Assembly (NCBI RefSeq): GCF_028993635.1
Contig: NZ_CP118631.1
Location: forward strand, 2,790,001-2,854,000
From: Mucilaginibacter sp. SJ
GTDB taxonomy: Bacteria > Bacteroidota > Bacteroidia > Sphingobacteriales > Sphingobacteriaceae
DNA length: 64,000 nucleotides
Direction: 5' to 3'
A program made the position numbers and the translations under genes. Positions within the stretch are counted from its first letter, which is position 1. The number at the start of each line of letters is the position of its first letter. The notes beneath the pieces were generated by a model that saw only the letters and a program-made list of their open reading frames with translations, did not search any database and was not told where the DNA came from. Below, piece after piece: positions 17,504-26,962 of this stretch.

Positions 17504-18778
17504 CTAATTAAAGGTGACCTTGCTTATTTTGTGTACCCCGGAGTTTACTATATAAAGATTTCCGGTAGAATCAAAGGCAAGCCCCAAAGGACGGTTGGTA
17601 GTGGCTGTTCCAAGAGCGCCGTTAACAATGCCATTTGTTGTATTACCAGAAATAAGGGTTATCACCTGGCCTAATTTATTGAGCATCCTTATCCTGTAGA
17701 GATGGTTTTCAAAATCAGCATCGCTAAAAAATATATTACCTTCTGCGTCTGATACCAATGATTGAGGACCGAATATTTGTGCATTTGTTCCCTCGTCATC
17801 GGTAAGGCCAAATGCTCCATTACCTATAACAGTACTAACTTCGCCCTCGGGAGTAATTTTACGGATTCGGAAATGATCGGCATCAACTATATAAACATTA
17901 CCTGTTGGATCGGCAGTTCCTCTGGTCATAACACCAAACCTCGCAGCACTTCCTTTCCCGTCAACATATCCCTGCTCTCCGGTTTTACCACCTGCAATAA
18001 TTGTAGCAACTCCTGCGGGAGTGACCTTAAACACACAACCGCCACTGCTTAGATAATACAAATTTCCTGCCGCATCAATAGGTAAATCAATTGACTGAGA
18101 ACCTAATTTTGCAACGGCTCCAGCACCCTCTGCTAATCCTGTACTGGTAGCACTACCAGCTAAAACAAATACATTTTTTCCGGGCGATACTTTCAATATC
18201 GTGCCTGCAACTGGTATGTATAAATTGCCCTGTACGTCGGCAGCGAAACCGGTGAAATTACTCACAGAAGTATTAGTGTAATATATCTCTTGCACACCCG
18301 GTTTTATTTCATACACGTTAGTACCGTCGGCACCAAACATACGTCCTGTGCCATCAAACTTAATTTGATCAATATTTATAGCTCCAAGAGATGCAAAATC
18401 AGTCATTGCTCCTGTTCTAACAGTAAAACCTGTAGCCGACGCCGCCTTTTTTCCGTTACTAAGTAATTCTATTTTACCGGTAGCTGCAGTTGCAGGTACC
18501 GTTGCTACGATTTGAGTTGCTGTTACCGAATTAATTTTGGCGGCAACACCGTTAAACGTAACCGTGTTGTTAGCTATAGTAGTGTTAAAGTTTGTTCCTA
18601 TTATAGTTACAACGGTATTGGGTAAGCCTTTTGCAGGGGCAAATGCTGTTATGGTAACCGGCAATTCGGGATTAATGGGTGGCTTGGGTTGCGATTTTGA
18701 ACAGGAGATGAGCAAAATTGAAAAAACGGATATAACAACGAGGTTTAAAATTGCCTTTACCGGATAAAAATTGTGCAT
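17504..18778 (-). CDS. IPT/TIG plus NHL-repeat lipoprotein
   Basis: A 424 aa protein with a type II signal peptide, lipobox LLISC (Cys at about residue 26). Residues 40-125 form an IPT/TIG immunoglobulin-like domain (ITAFAPAKGLPNTVVTIIGT and GKIELLSNGKKAASATGF). From about residue 130 to the end there are beta-propeller NHL-type repeats with recurring GNLYI/GNVYIVDADHFRIRKI words. Such proteins are surface- or periplasm-exposed binding scaffolds in Bacteroidota. No catalytic motif is seen and no partner gene is adjacent. Confidence 0.8.
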   Translation of the reverse strand: MHNFYPVKAILNLVVISVFSILLISCSKSQPKPPINPELPVTITAFAPAKGLPNTVVTIIGTNFNTTIANNTVTFNGVAAKINSVTATQIVATVPATAATGKIELLSNGKKAASATGFTVRTGAMTDFASLGAINIDQIKFDGTGRMFGADGTNVYEIKPGVQEIYYTNTSVSNFTGFAADVQGNLYIPVAGTILKVSPGKNVFVLAGSATSTGLAEGAGAVAKLGSQSIDLPIDAAGNLYYLSSGGCVFKVTPAGVATIIAGGKTGEQGYVDGKGSAARFGVMTRGTADPTGNVYIVDADHFRIRKITPEGEVSTVIGNGAFGLTDDEGTNAQIFGPQSLVSDAEGNIFFSDADFENHLYRIRMLNKLGQVITLISGNTTNGIVNGALGTATTNRPLGLAFDSTGNLYIVNSGVHKISKVTFN

Positions 18779-19101
18779 ATATAATTTATGATTGGTTTAG
18801 GCAACAAATGTAGCTATTTATTAACGGAGATAGATACAATCAAGTACTGACACCATCCTGTCAGTGTTCAATTTTTCAAAAACAGGGTGTTCAACATTTT
18901 ACGAGCCAAAATTACAACCCATTGATTATCAATATCAACCTGTTCAAAACAGCGAATAGATGATTTTACAGACTTTATAAACAACTGATTATCAACAACA
19001 ATCAAATTACAAAAAACAACAAGTGTTCACACCTTAAAAAATTGAACACCTGCCAATCAATCCCAAATCCGACATCGAAAGTCCGACATCCCAAATCAAA
19101 A
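18779..19101. other. Intergenic region without recognised elements
   Basis: A 323-bp AT-rich gap upstream of the NHL lipoprotein gene and downstream of tyrA. It contains several TGTTCAA/TTGAACA words and, close to the tyrA stop (19060-19100), a short block of CCGACATC/GTCCGACATC repeats of the gap-specific type. I see no gene. Confidence 0.4.
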
Positions 19102-20361
19102 CTACTCCATCATCAACCTGCGGATCAGCTCCGCGCTCTGGGCTTTACCCTCTTCAAGCCGGTGACTAAAGAATGCCTGCGTATCGTTAAAGTGTTTCTT
19201 ATACCCCTCCATATCCCCATATCCAATAATAGCCGACCATTCCCTCACCGCCGAGTGAAATTCCAGGTCATCCCCGCGGATGGTTTTATCGTACAGGGCT
19301 GTTTCCAGTGATTCTTCCAGCAGCTCTTCATTCTTGAACAGGTATTCGGCAATGCCCAAACGCAGGCGAAAGGGCGGGGTTTGGCAAATGAGGTTGTCAT
19401 ACGGATTAACCCCAAGATGGTACCAGGCATCAACCATACTTAAAATACTGAGGTGCGAGTTTGGCTTTTGATGATCGGCATGCTGCGAGAGCGAAAACTC
19501 CTTCATCACCGTATCATTAAGCATAATGGGCTTACGGCTCTCGTGAAAAACAAAGTCGCGCGCGCGGTAAAGGCGCTGCTTAAACGCATCGGCTTCTTCC
19601 TTGATCATCAGCTTAAACAACTCCGACTCCGATTCGGCATATCGCTTCACCTGCTGGCGGGCATAGGGGTTGAGGATGGCCAACCCGGCGTAAACGTGGG
19701 CCTTATAGCTGAAGATGCGGAGGGTGGTCAGGATCTTCACATTATCTATCCCCCCAATATATGAAGCGTTTTCCCAGGGGAAAAACCCGGCCGATTTCCA
19801 GGCGGTGCCCATGCTCTCAAAACCAACGTGGGTAACGGCCTGGGTATCGGCTACGATGCGGTCGTGCTCGTGGTAGTCGGCAATTTCAACTATATTGCTG
19901 CCGATGGCCGTAAACAGGTCGTACATGCGCTGGTAGGCATCGGGCGTTGAGCGGTGCGGGATCAGGATGAGCGTTTGCCCGGCGGGTTCAAATCCCGGGC
20001 CGTGCATCCCATGAAAGGTAACTATCTGAGCATCGGCAGGCAGGTGCTTTTCAAAGGTGGCAATCTCCGGGGATTTGACCGAAGTTTGCCCGGCCACTAT
20101 AGCGCCGTACTTGGTTGAAGGGCCATACTCGGCAACCACACGCTCCATGCTATCGGCCTCAACCGAATAGACGATCAGGTCGTTGATGCGGGCAACATCG
20201 CTGCCGTGATCCATAACGGTGATGCCGTGGGGCGTAAGCTCTTCTTCAAGCTTTTCACGATTGGCCGGCAGGTCGCAGCCCGAAACGGTGTAACCGGCCT
20301 TTGCGAAAGCCTTTGCGTACAGGCGGCCCATGTCGCCTAACCCAATAATACCTATATTCAT
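19102..20361 (-). CDS. Prephenate dehydrogenase, Tyr1 (fungal-like) type
   Basis: A 419 aa NAD(P)-dependent enzyme expected to oxidatively decarboxylate prephenate to 4-hydroxyphenylpyruvate in tyrosine synthesis. The Rossmann motif MNIGIIGLGDMGRLYAKAF is at the N-terminus. IVYSVEADSMERVVAEYGPS, IVAGQTSVKSPEIATFEKHL and TFHGMHGPG (residues 65-135) resemble yeast Tyr1 more than E. coli TyrA. There is no chorismate mutase or ACT domain visible. It stands alone, not in an aromatic amino acid operon. An alternative is a related prephenate or arogenate dehydrogenase of different cofactor choice. Confidence 0.75.
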   Translation of the reverse strand: MNIGIIGLGDMGRLYAKAFAKAGYTVSGCDLPANREKLEEELTPHGITVMDHGSDVARINDLIVYSVEADSMERVVAEYGPSTKYGAIVAGQTSVKSPEIATFEKHLPADAQIVTFHGMHGPGFEPAGQTLILIPHRSTPDAYQRMYDLFTAIGSNIVEIADYHEHDRIVADTQAVTHVGFESMGTAWKSAGFFPWENASYIGGIDNVKILTTLRIFSYKAHVYAGLAILNPYARQQVKRYAESESELFKLMIKEEADAFKQRLYRARDFVFHESRKPIMLNDTVMKEFSLSQHADHQKPNSHLSILSMVDAWYHLGVNPYDNLICQTPPFRLRLGIAEYLFKNEELLEESLETALYDKTIRGDDLEFHSAVREWSAIIGYGDMEGYKKHFNDTQAFFSHRLEEGKAQSAELIRRLMME

Positions 20362-20491
20362 GCCGCTAATATAACTATGAGTAGGTTAATTACGTACGAA
20401 AGCTTATTTTAGCCTCAAAAACGCAGGGTGCATATAATAAAAACCGTAAACATCCTGTTTTGTTAATAGCATATACCTAATTTTACATTTG

Positions 20492-21238
20492 ATGAACAAG
20501 CATTTACTACTTACGATAACGGTTTTAATAGCGATGATAACGGGCAGTGTTGCGGCAACTTTTGCACAGGACAGCACCAGGAAAAAAACCGCTACCTTAA
20601 AGCCCAATGCTATTCCGCCCATTGTAAGATCGAGCCCGGCAGCGCTTAAAAATCCGGCTGCAACGTCGCAGCAACCGGCTAAATCTGCTTATACCCTGCC
20701 CAAAATCAGTGCTGCTGCCGATTCGGCCCTGCAAAAAGATAAAAGCCTTAATGGCCAGTACAAATACCTGCTCAGCAAACTATACCACTATCAGCAGCCG
20801 CTGGTTGCCGCCCTGTGGAAAAACATGAAGGATACCCTAAACACCGAGCGCCGCCAGCTTAAAGAGGCCCGGGCCAAACTTGCCGAACAGGGTAAAAATG
20901 TTGAAAGCCTTAAATCTGACGCAAGCAATAAGGAACAAGCCCTCAACGAATCAAACGCCAAACGCGACGAGATCAGCCTGCTGGGGATTCCCTTCACCAA
21001 AGCAACGTACAACCTGGTAATGTGGGGCTTGGTTATTGTTTTTGGGGTGGTAGCCGTTATCGTGATAGCCCGCTCTGGCAGTCACAGCCGCGAGGCTAAA
21101 TACCGTATCAAGCTTTATGAAGAGCTTGACGAAGAATATAAAGCCTATAAAGCCAAAGCCAACGAAAAAGAAAAGAAACTTGCCCGCGAACTCCAAACCG
21201 AACGCAATAAGCTTGATGAGCTGTTAGGCAGAGGATAA
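20492..21238 (+). CDS. Hypothetical exported membrane protein with coiled coil
   Basis: I chose the ATG at 20492; an upstream in-frame TTG adds one residue. The 248 aa protein has a hydrophobic N-terminal segment (LLLTITVLIAMITGSVAATF), probably a signal peptide. A Pro/Ala-rich linker follows. A helical region with heptad-like charge (residues 110-160) comes next, then one membrane helix near residues 175-195 (YNLVMWGLVIVFGVVAVIVI). A highly charged cytoplasmic coiled coil rich in Glu and Lys forms the C-terminus. I do not recognise the family. Confidence 0.6.
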   Translation: MNKHLLLTITVLIAMITGSVAATFAQDSTRKKTATLKPNAIPPIVRSSPAALKNPAATSQQPAKSAYTLPKISAAADSALQKDKSLNGQYKYLLSKLYHYQQPLVAALWKNMKDTLNTERRQLKEARAKLAEQGKNVESLKSDASNKEQALNESNAKRDEISLLGIPFTKATYNLVMWGLVIVFGVVAVIVIARSGSHSREAKYRIKLYEELDEEYKAYKAKANEKEKKLARELQTERNKLDELLGRG

Positions 21239-21239
21239 T

Positions 21240-21350
21240 TTAAATTTCGGAATTGGGATTTTCGATTTCGGATTTCGTGGAGAGCCTCTCATCCTGAACC
21301 TGTCGAAGGATGTACGCAGAGGCCGCCCACCATGTTTCGATGTACTCAGC
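21240..21350. repeat. Short intergenic repeats before the Nudix gene
   Basis: Just after the preceding stop there is a TTTCGGAATTGGGATTTTCGATTTCGGATTTCG-type block (in pieces, 21244-21277), using the same words as the repeat inside the ribosomal operon. It is followed by CCTGAACCTGTCGAAGG (21294-21310), a short sequence known to recur in many bacterial genomes. No gene is present. Confidence 0.5.
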
Positions 21351-21392
21351 ATGCCCCCCTTTTGGCTTCCAAAAAAACACACCTATTCTATT

Positions 21393-22016
21393 ATGCCCAA
21401 CACCAACCTGCTTTCCCTCATAACCCAATTACGTTCTGTTGCTGATACCGGTCTGCTATACGCCAAAAACGAATATGACATTGAGCGCTACCGGGAGTTG
21501 CAACACCTGAGCACTCAAATGTTTGATGAGGTAAGCCGCTATGGTGCGGAGACTATCAACCTGCTATTTCCACAGGCAACGGATTACCCTACTGCCAAAG
21601 TTGATTTACGCGGCATCCTGCTATCGCCGGATAATAAGATCTTGCTGGCCCGGGAGAGCGGGGATGGAAAATGGTCGTTACCGGGTGGATGGGGCGATAT
21701 AGGTTATACACCTAAGGAAACCATTGTAAAAGAGTTTTGGGAAGAAACCGGCTTGCAGGTTACCGCCGACAGGCTGCTGGCTGTATTTGATAAAAAAATG
21801 CACGCGCATCCGCCACAGCCTTTTTATGTGTATAAAATGGTTTTCTACTGTAAAGCCATAACCACAGAAATTAATAAAGGCTTTGATGTGCTGGACGTGC
21901 AGTATTTTGACATCAACAATCTGCCCCCACTATCGGAAGACCGGATCCTGAAAAGCCAGATAGAACTGCTCTACCAAAAGATCATTACTAACGATATCAG
22001 TGTTTGGGCCGATTAG
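21393..22016 (+). CDS. Nudix hydrolase (ADP-ribose pyrophosphatase-like)
   Basis: Read from the ATG at 21393 this is 207 aa; an upstream ATG at 21351 adds 14 unlikely residues within repeat DNA. Residues 1-60 form the helical Nudix N-terminal domain found in hydrolases of X-linked nucleoside diphosphates (YAKNEYDIERYRELQHLS). The Nudix box is LPGGWGDIGYTPKETIVKEF with WEETGL after it. It retains the EExG metal ligands but has Tyr in place of the first box Glu and Lys in place of Arg. The substrate is therefore uncertain. It converges with the next gene across 36 bp. Confidence 0.8.
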   Translation: MPNTNLLSLITQLRSVADTGLLYAKNEYDIERYRELQHLSTQMFDEVSRYGAETINLLFPQATDYPTAKVDLRGILLSPDNKILLARESGDGKWSLPGGWGDIGYTPKETIVKEFWEETGLQVTADRLLAVFDKKMHAHPPQPFYVYKMVFYCKAITTEINKGFDVLDVQYFDINNLPPLSEDRILKSQIELLYQKIITNDISVWAD

Positions 22017-22052
22017 CCATGCCAACTGCCCACTGAAAACTGCAAACTGAAT

Positions 22053-22736
22053 TTACTCTTTCAAATCAGGCAGCGTACGTTTATCAGCCGGCAGTGCCAG
22101 ATACTTCTTGTACGAATCATTGATATAAACCGCCAGCGATGGACCACTGTTACTTTTGATGAACGCGTATGAAGGCCTGTAAAGCGTCATGAAATTTTCA
22201 AGCTCCCGGCCACGCAGCGGAATAATGCTTTGCACATAGTTCATGGTAAACACTTCGTCTACATGGCGCTCCTCTTCTTCGTGCTTAAAGTATTTTTTTA
22301 AGCGACGGGCATCTTTCGCCTCCTTGCTAAACCATGAGGTTGGGGATAGGGGATAAATTTTACTCCGGGTGTATACCTCGGGATATTCTTTATGAGCATC
22401 AAAAGTTTCGCGTTTGGCGTTGATGTTAACCTGCCTTAAAGCTATGGTTTGAGCAACTAATTCTATTTTTTTGTTGGTAAAATCGGTAACATATAAGGTA
22501 TCCGATACATAACCCGGAGAACTGAAAATAAGTGTATGCCCTGTTTCGGTACGGATACTGAAATTACCTTTGCTGTCGGTAATGGTCATCTGCCGGTTCT
22601 GGTTATCGCGCACAAAAACATCCCCCATTTTATTGTTTTTACCAAACTCAAAAACAGTGCCTTTTACAACGGTTTGGGCATTTACGGTGCAAGCTAAAAA
22701 CAGTAATGCGGATAATGCAAGGTATCGGTATTTCAT
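22053..22736 (-). CDS. Exported carboxypeptidase-regulatory-like domain protein
   Basis: A 227 aa protein with an N-terminal signal peptide (LALSALLFLACTVNAQ). A CarboxypepD_reg-like beta-sandwich follows at residues 22-95 (VVKGTVFEFGKNNKMGDVFV, then NFSIRTETGHTLIFSSPGY). This is the domain used at the N-terminus of SusC-like transporters and other outer-membrane proteins. The C-terminal half is charged and helical with no known motif. Probably periplasmic or outer-membrane associated; function unknown. Confidence 0.7.
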   Translation of the reverse strand: MKYRYLALSALLFLACTVNAQTVVKGTVFEFGKNNKMGDVFVRDNQNRQMTITDSKGNFSIRTETGHTLIFSSPGYVSDTLYVTDFTNKKIELVAQTIALRQVNINAKRETFDAHKEYPEVYTRSKIYPLSPTSWFSKEAKDARRLKKYFKHEEEERHVDEVFTMNYVQSIIPLRGRELENFMTLYRPSYAFIKSNSGPSLAVYINDSYKKYLALPADKRTLPDLKE

Positions 22737-22945
22737 AGTAGATTATTTGTGCTGTAAATTAAACTTATTTTTTGTACCAAAGGTTTTCAATTTAACACTT
22801 TTTAACCCCACCCTGGTCTTAAATGACAAACCCTGAACCAGCATTACAATATGGTGCAAAAAAAACGCTCCATCAAATTGATGGAGCGGATGGCAAGTCA
22901 TTATTGTTGTATTATGTCCCGGTATCGTTTTACTCAGGATTTAGG

Positions 22946-23932
22946 TTAATATCGGTTAACTTTAAAATCAGAGATCCCACCACTCATATGGATCAGGATC
23001 CTGTTTTTTGCGGCATCAAAGCCATCGGTTTCGTAGTCGTTATCACTCTTTTTACTGAAGCCCTCAAACTCATTTGAGGAGAGGCCGGTATTGGAGGTGA
23101 TACGGCATGCAACGCCCTTTGGTACCCTTATAGTAACCTCAGACGCGCCAGTTGACACCTCCACATTTGTGTTGGTAAGGGGGGGGCCAAGCTTCACATC
23201 AAACGATGCTGCACCACCCTTTAAAGATAGGCTTTTTATTTTGAATTTTGAAAGATCAAAATTTAAATCTGTTGCACCTGTAGTTACGTCAATATCCCAT
23301 ACCGGATTGGTGTTTAATTTAATATCAGCCTTATTGTTTTTGCGATCGTCGGAGTCAAAATGAAAGCCTTTATTATTTTTCAAATTAAGGTTAAGCACAT
23401 ATACTGAATCATCCTTACTTTGACTAAAAGTATACTTACCGTAAAGTTCCTGCGTTTGGGCATTGAACAAATCGGCAGTACTATCGCTTAAATTATATAT
23501 GGTACCGCCGCCGCTGATGTTAAGGCGGGCATGTTTAATATTTGCATTATACTCCTGTTTAAAAGTTTTATCGCCACCTATTTTAACTACGCCCTGATCG
23601 GTGTTGGTGGTATCACTGTCGTCGTCATCATTGTCATTGTTATAATCATCGCTATGGAATGTCCATGCATTTGGCCAAAAATGATAGCGCTTGCCAAAGT
23701 TGCCAAATACCAGCAATGCAAAGCAGCCTATTACTACCGCCAGCTTAAGGATAGTAGCCAATGGCGACCGGTTACCTGCAAACACCAGGCTGATACCACC
23801 CATTATTAAAAATATAGGCCATAGGTACAGGAGGTTCATCCAGTCGAAATTTATTACGTGGAAGTTATCCAGCAGGAACACTACTCCCAACAAAACCAGG
23901 ATCGCGCCCGGAACAAGTTTATCGCTTCTCAT
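22946..23932 (-). CDS. LiaF-like membrane protein with DUF4097-like beta domain
   Basis: A 328 aa protein. The first 75 residues contain three short membrane helices in the LiaF/LiaI pattern (LVPGAILVLLGVVFLLDNFH, then YLWPIFLIMGGISLVFAG). An acidic Asn/Asp linker follows (about 95-115). A C-terminal beta-helical region with GGAASFDVKLGPPL and STGASEVTIRVPKGVACRI is the LiaF C-terminal/putative-adhesin fold. It is directly downstream of a PspC-domain gene (5 bp), suggesting an envelope-stress pair. Confidence 0.75.
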   Translation of the reverse strand: MRSDKLVPGAILVLLGVVFLLDNFHVINFDWMNLLYLWPIFLIMGGISLVFAGNRSPLATILKLAVVIGCFALLVFGNFGKRYHFWPNAWTFHSDDYNNDNDDDDSDTTNTDQGVVKIGGDKTFKQEYNANIKHARLNISGGGTIYNLSDSTADLFNAQTQELYGKYTFSQSKDDSVYVLNLNLKNNKGFHFDSDDRKNNKADIKLNTNPVWDIDVTTGATDLNFDLSKFKIKSLSLKGGAASFDVKLGPPLTNTNVEVSTGASEVTIRVPKGVACRITSNTGLSSNEFEGFSKKSDNDYETDGFDAAKNRILIHMSGGISDFKVNRY

Positions 23933-23937
23933 AATAT

Positions 23938-24537
23938 TTATATAGTTGGAGGTGTATCTTTAGTTTCTGTTTCTTCTTTAACAGGCTCTGTTTTGGGGGC
24001 ATCGGTTACCTCGTTAGCATGCCAGCTTTGTTTTTCCCATGGCTGTTTTTTTACGCCCGAAATTATTAGGGCAATACCAGCGCCTACCAGCATAACGGGC
24101 CAAAGGCTTTCAAAATCCCAGTCGGGCATCAGGTCAAGCTCGTTAAGCAGGAATATCGAACCCAAAAAGATCATCGCCACGCCAAATATTAACCCAACTG
24201 TTGAAGCCTGCTTTTTAGGAGGATTTACAAATGGCGGAGGATTAAAAGGCCGATTGGCAAATTTCGGGTCGTAAAATGGCCCCGATTGCGATGCATCTGT
24301 AAAAGGATTATCCTGGGGAGGCACCCTGTAGTCAACGCCGGGGGTAAAGTCAAAGCCTTTTTTAGGCAGCACTATCCACAGTACTATATATATAGGTAAG
24401 CTAAAGCCTTTTAAAATAAGGGTTACTAAAAATATAGCCCTGATTACTGCCACATCCGTGCCGAAATGCTCGGCAAGGCCTGCGCAAACACCGCCTATTA
24501 CCTTTCGATGCTCGTCACGATGAAGTTTCTTTTCCAT
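23938..24537 (-). CDS. PspC-domain membrane protein
   Basis: A 199 aa inner-membrane protein. Residues 3-60 are a PspC domain (RKVIGGVCAGLAEHFGTDVA, then FSLPIYIVLWIVLPKK). A Pro-rich soluble stretch follows, then two more helices (near 125-160) of the LiaI/LiaF type. PspC proteins sense or resist envelope stress. The gene overlaps neither neighbour but is 5 bp before the LiaF-like gene and 33 bp after the SDR gene, so the three are likely one transcript. Confidence 0.85.
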   Translation of the reverse strand: MEKKLHRDEHRKVIGGVCAGLAEHFGTDVAVIRAIFLVTLILKGFSLPIYIVLWIVLPKKGFDFTPGVDYRVPPQDNPFTDASQSGPFYDPKFANRPFNPPPFVNPPKKQASTVGLIFGVAMIFLGSIFLLNELDLMPDWDFESLWPVMLVGAGIALIISGVKKQPWEKQSWHANEVTDAPKTEPVKEETETKDTPPTI

Positions 24538-24570
24538 AATTTATGTTTATTTATGTTTTAAGTTGATTTA

Positions 24571-25275
24571 TCATAACTGGCCCGGCGCAGGTTTTATGAT
24601 GATTTCGTCGACATTGGCGCCGGGGCTCATCCTGTAAATATTGATGATTGCCGATGCTATGTCTTCGGGCAGCACCATGGTATTTGGGTCAACCACCGCG
24701 TCTTTCCATGAATCCGTTAACGTTGATCCCGGTATTACGGCGGTAACTTTTACACCATGCTCCTGCATCTCGAGCCTCATTACTTTTGTTAGACCTAACA
24801 GCGCATACTTTGTTACACTATAACTACCGGCTTGTGGTACAGGATTTATGGCGGCTACCGAACATATATTAAAAAAGTGGCCTTTACGTGCCTTTATCAT
24901 GGTTTTACCAAAATAGCGGTACAACTCATAGGCCGGCATCAGGTTGGTATTCATCTGTACCTGCAAGGTATCATCGGTATCGTCCAGTATGCTCGAGGGG
25001 ATAAACGTCCCTAAATTATTTACTACAACATCAATAAAGCCAAATTCAGCTTCCGCTGCAGCTGCAAATTTCAACAGTTCGGCTTTATTGCTGCCATCGG
25101 CCTTCATAGCGAAAACTTTTACCCCGGCATCAAATTGTTCAAGCTCATCTTTAAAATTCAATAATTCTTGCTCATTCCGCGAACAAATTGCCACGTTTAA
25201 TCCTTCATTAGCAAAAGCAATTGCAATTGAGCGGCCCATGCCTTTAGTTGAACCGGTGATGAGTACGTTTTTCAT
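24571..25275 (-). CDS. Short-chain dehydrogenase/reductase
   Basis: A 234 aa classical SDR. The NAD(P)-binding motif TGSTKGMG (residues 7-14) is at the N-terminus, NNLG marks the central strand (residues 88-91), and the catalytic Tyr and Lys are in YSVTKYALLGL (near residue 151) with a Ser about 13 residues before. The Arg/Ser residues after the first strand suggest NADPH preference. The substrate is not predictable. It heads the SDR-PspC-LiaF-like group. Confidence 0.85.
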   Translation of the reverse strand: MKNVLITGSTKGMGRSIAIAFANEGLNVAICSRNEQELLNFKDELEQFDAGVKVFAMKADGSNKAELLKFAAAAEAEFGFIDVVVNNLGTFIPSSILDDTDDTLQVQMNTNLMPAYELYRYFGKTMIKARKGHFFNICSVAAINPVPQAGSYSVTKYALLGLTKVMRLEMQEHGVKVTAVIPGSTLTDSWKDAVVDPNTMVLPEDIASAIINIYRMSPGANVDEIIIKPAPGQL

Positions 25276-25440
25276 ATTGTTAAATTAATTTTTATTGTTA
25301 GTGAAGCTTTATGCCCGCAATTTACGTAAGCATAGTAATTGATACGCTTATAAATTGAATTTAAAATGACTTGTTTTAACACCTGACCATTTAGGCTTAA
25401 AGGTAAAAAGCGTATTTTTAACCGATTTTTATACATATAG

Positions 25441-26172
25441 ATGTTTCATAGTTTAGGAAAATATATACTCTTACTGCGTTTAAGTTTCAGGAAGCCCGAA
25501 AAATTCAGTGTGTACTGGAGCGAGATCATGCGTGAAATGGTTTCGGTGGGCATTGGCTCGCTGGGTATTATTGCCATTATATCGCTGTTTATCGGCGCGG
25601 TAGCCACTATCCAGACAGCATTCCAGCTTATCAGCGATTTTATCCCAAAATCAATAGTAGGCGGCATTACCCGCGATTCAACTATACTGGAGTTTAGCCC
25701 AACCATTTCGGCATTGGTTTTAGCAGGTCGCGTGGGCTCAAGCATGGCTTCGCAAATCGGCACCATGCGGGTTACCGAGCAGATAGATGCCCTTGAGATT
25801 ATGGGTGTAAATGCACCGGGCTACCTGATCTCTCCTAAAGTTATTGCCGGCATAACCATGATCCCCTTACTGGTCATTGTATCTGTCGGCCTGGGTTTAA
25901 CCGGCGGCTATATAGCCTGCCTTGCATCAAATGATGTATCAACAACTGATTATATTGCAGGTTTAACAGATGGCTTTAATCCGGTTATTGTTACTGTATG
26001 TGCGGTTAAAGCTATATTTTTCGGCTTCGTTATCACGTCCATCTGTTCGTACCAGGGCTTTTATGTAAACGGCGGCTCGCTTGAAGTTGGGCAATCGGCA
26101 ACGCGTGGAGTTGTTTGGAGCTGTATCATGATCCTGTTTTGTGACCTTATCATTTCACGCCTCTTATTATGA
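25441..26172 (+). CDS. MlaE-family ABC transporter permease
   Basis: A 243 aa inner-membrane permease of the MlaE/YrbE family, which moves phospholipids between inner and outer membranes with an MlaF ATPase and an MCE-domain partner. It has about five hydrophobic helices. The family core SPTISALVLAGRVGSSMASQ (from residue 85) is followed by GTMRVTEQIDALEIMGVNAP, the conserved coupling region. It overlaps the next gene by the ATGA quadruplet, indicating translational coupling. No MCE protein (MlaD) is present in this window. Confidence 0.93.
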   Translation: MFHSLGKYILLLRLSFRKPEKFSVYWSEIMREMVSVGIGSLGIIAIISLFIGAVATIQTAFQLISDFIPKSIVGGITRDSTILEFSPTISALVLAGRVGSSMASQIGTMRVTEQIDALEIMGVNAPGYLISPKVIAGITMIPLLVIVSVGLGLTGGYIACLASNDVSTTDYIAGLTDGFNPVIVTVCAVKAIFFGFVITSICSYQGFYVNGGSLEVGQSATRGVVWSCIMILFCDLIISRLLL

Positions 26173-26921
26173 TCGAAATACAAGACGTATATAAAACCTT
26201 CGGCGAAAACGAAGTTTTGAAGGGGATCACTGCAACTTTCCAGGCCGGAAAAAATAATCTGATCATCGGCGGGTCCGGATCAGGAAAAACCACTTTACTG
26301 AAATGTATTGTTGGTCTGCATGAACCTACAAAAGGTAAGGTGGTTTTCGACGGCGAAAACTTTACCGACATGAACTTTGAACAACGCGTACCTATCCGTA
26401 CTCAAATAGGGATGCTTTTTCAAAACTCCGCCCTCTTTGACTCCATGACAGTTGAGCAAAATATTATGTTTCCGCTTAACTTGTTCACCAATCAATCAAA
26501 AGCCGAAAAACTCGACCGTGCCAACTTTTGCCTGGAAAGGGTTAACCTCGCCGGTAAAAATAAACTATACCCCTCCGAATTATCGGGTGGTATGAAAAAG
26601 CGTGTGGGTATTGCCCGCGCCATTTCCATGCAGCCCAAATATTTATTTGTTGATGAGCCGAACTCCGGGCTTGATCCTTTAACGTCTATCCTGATAGATG
26701 AATTAATCGCTGAACTTACACAGGAGTATAGTATCACCACCGTAGTAGTTACCCATGATATGAACTCGGTGATGGGCATAGGCGACAATATCATTTTCCT
26801 GTACCAGGGCAAAAAATGGTGGGAAGGATCAAACAAGGAGATAGCCAAAACCGACAACAAAGAACTCAACGATTTTGTATTTGCCAGTCCGTTTATGCGG
26901 GCAGCGAAAGCTACTTTGTAG
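26169..26921 (+). CDS. MlaF-type ABC transporter ATP-binding protein
   Basis: A 250 aa ATPase. Walker A is GGSGSGKTTLLK (residues 37-48), the signature is LSGGMKKRVGIARA, and Walker B is YLFVDEPNSGLDP. The Asn-Ser-Gly in the D-loop region and the coupling with an MlaE permease point to the Mla lipid transporter class. Start and preceding stop overlap by 4 bp. The MCE partner must be encoded elsewhere. Confidence 0.93.
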   Translation: MIEIQDVYKTFGENEVLKGITATFQAGKNNLIIGGSGSGKTTLLKCIVGLHEPTKGKVVFDGENFTDMNFEQRVPIRTQIGMLFQNSALFDSMTVEQNIMFPLNLFTNQSKAEKLDRANFCLERVNLAGKNKLYPSELSGGMKKRVGIARAISMQPKYLFVDEPNSGLDPLTSILIDELIAELTQEYSITTVVVTHDMNSVMGIGDNIIFLYQGKKWWEGSNKEIAKTDNKELNDFVFASPFMRAAKATL

Positions 26922-26962
26922 TTGGCAGTTTTCAGTGGCAGTAAGCAGTGTGTGCAGAGTTA

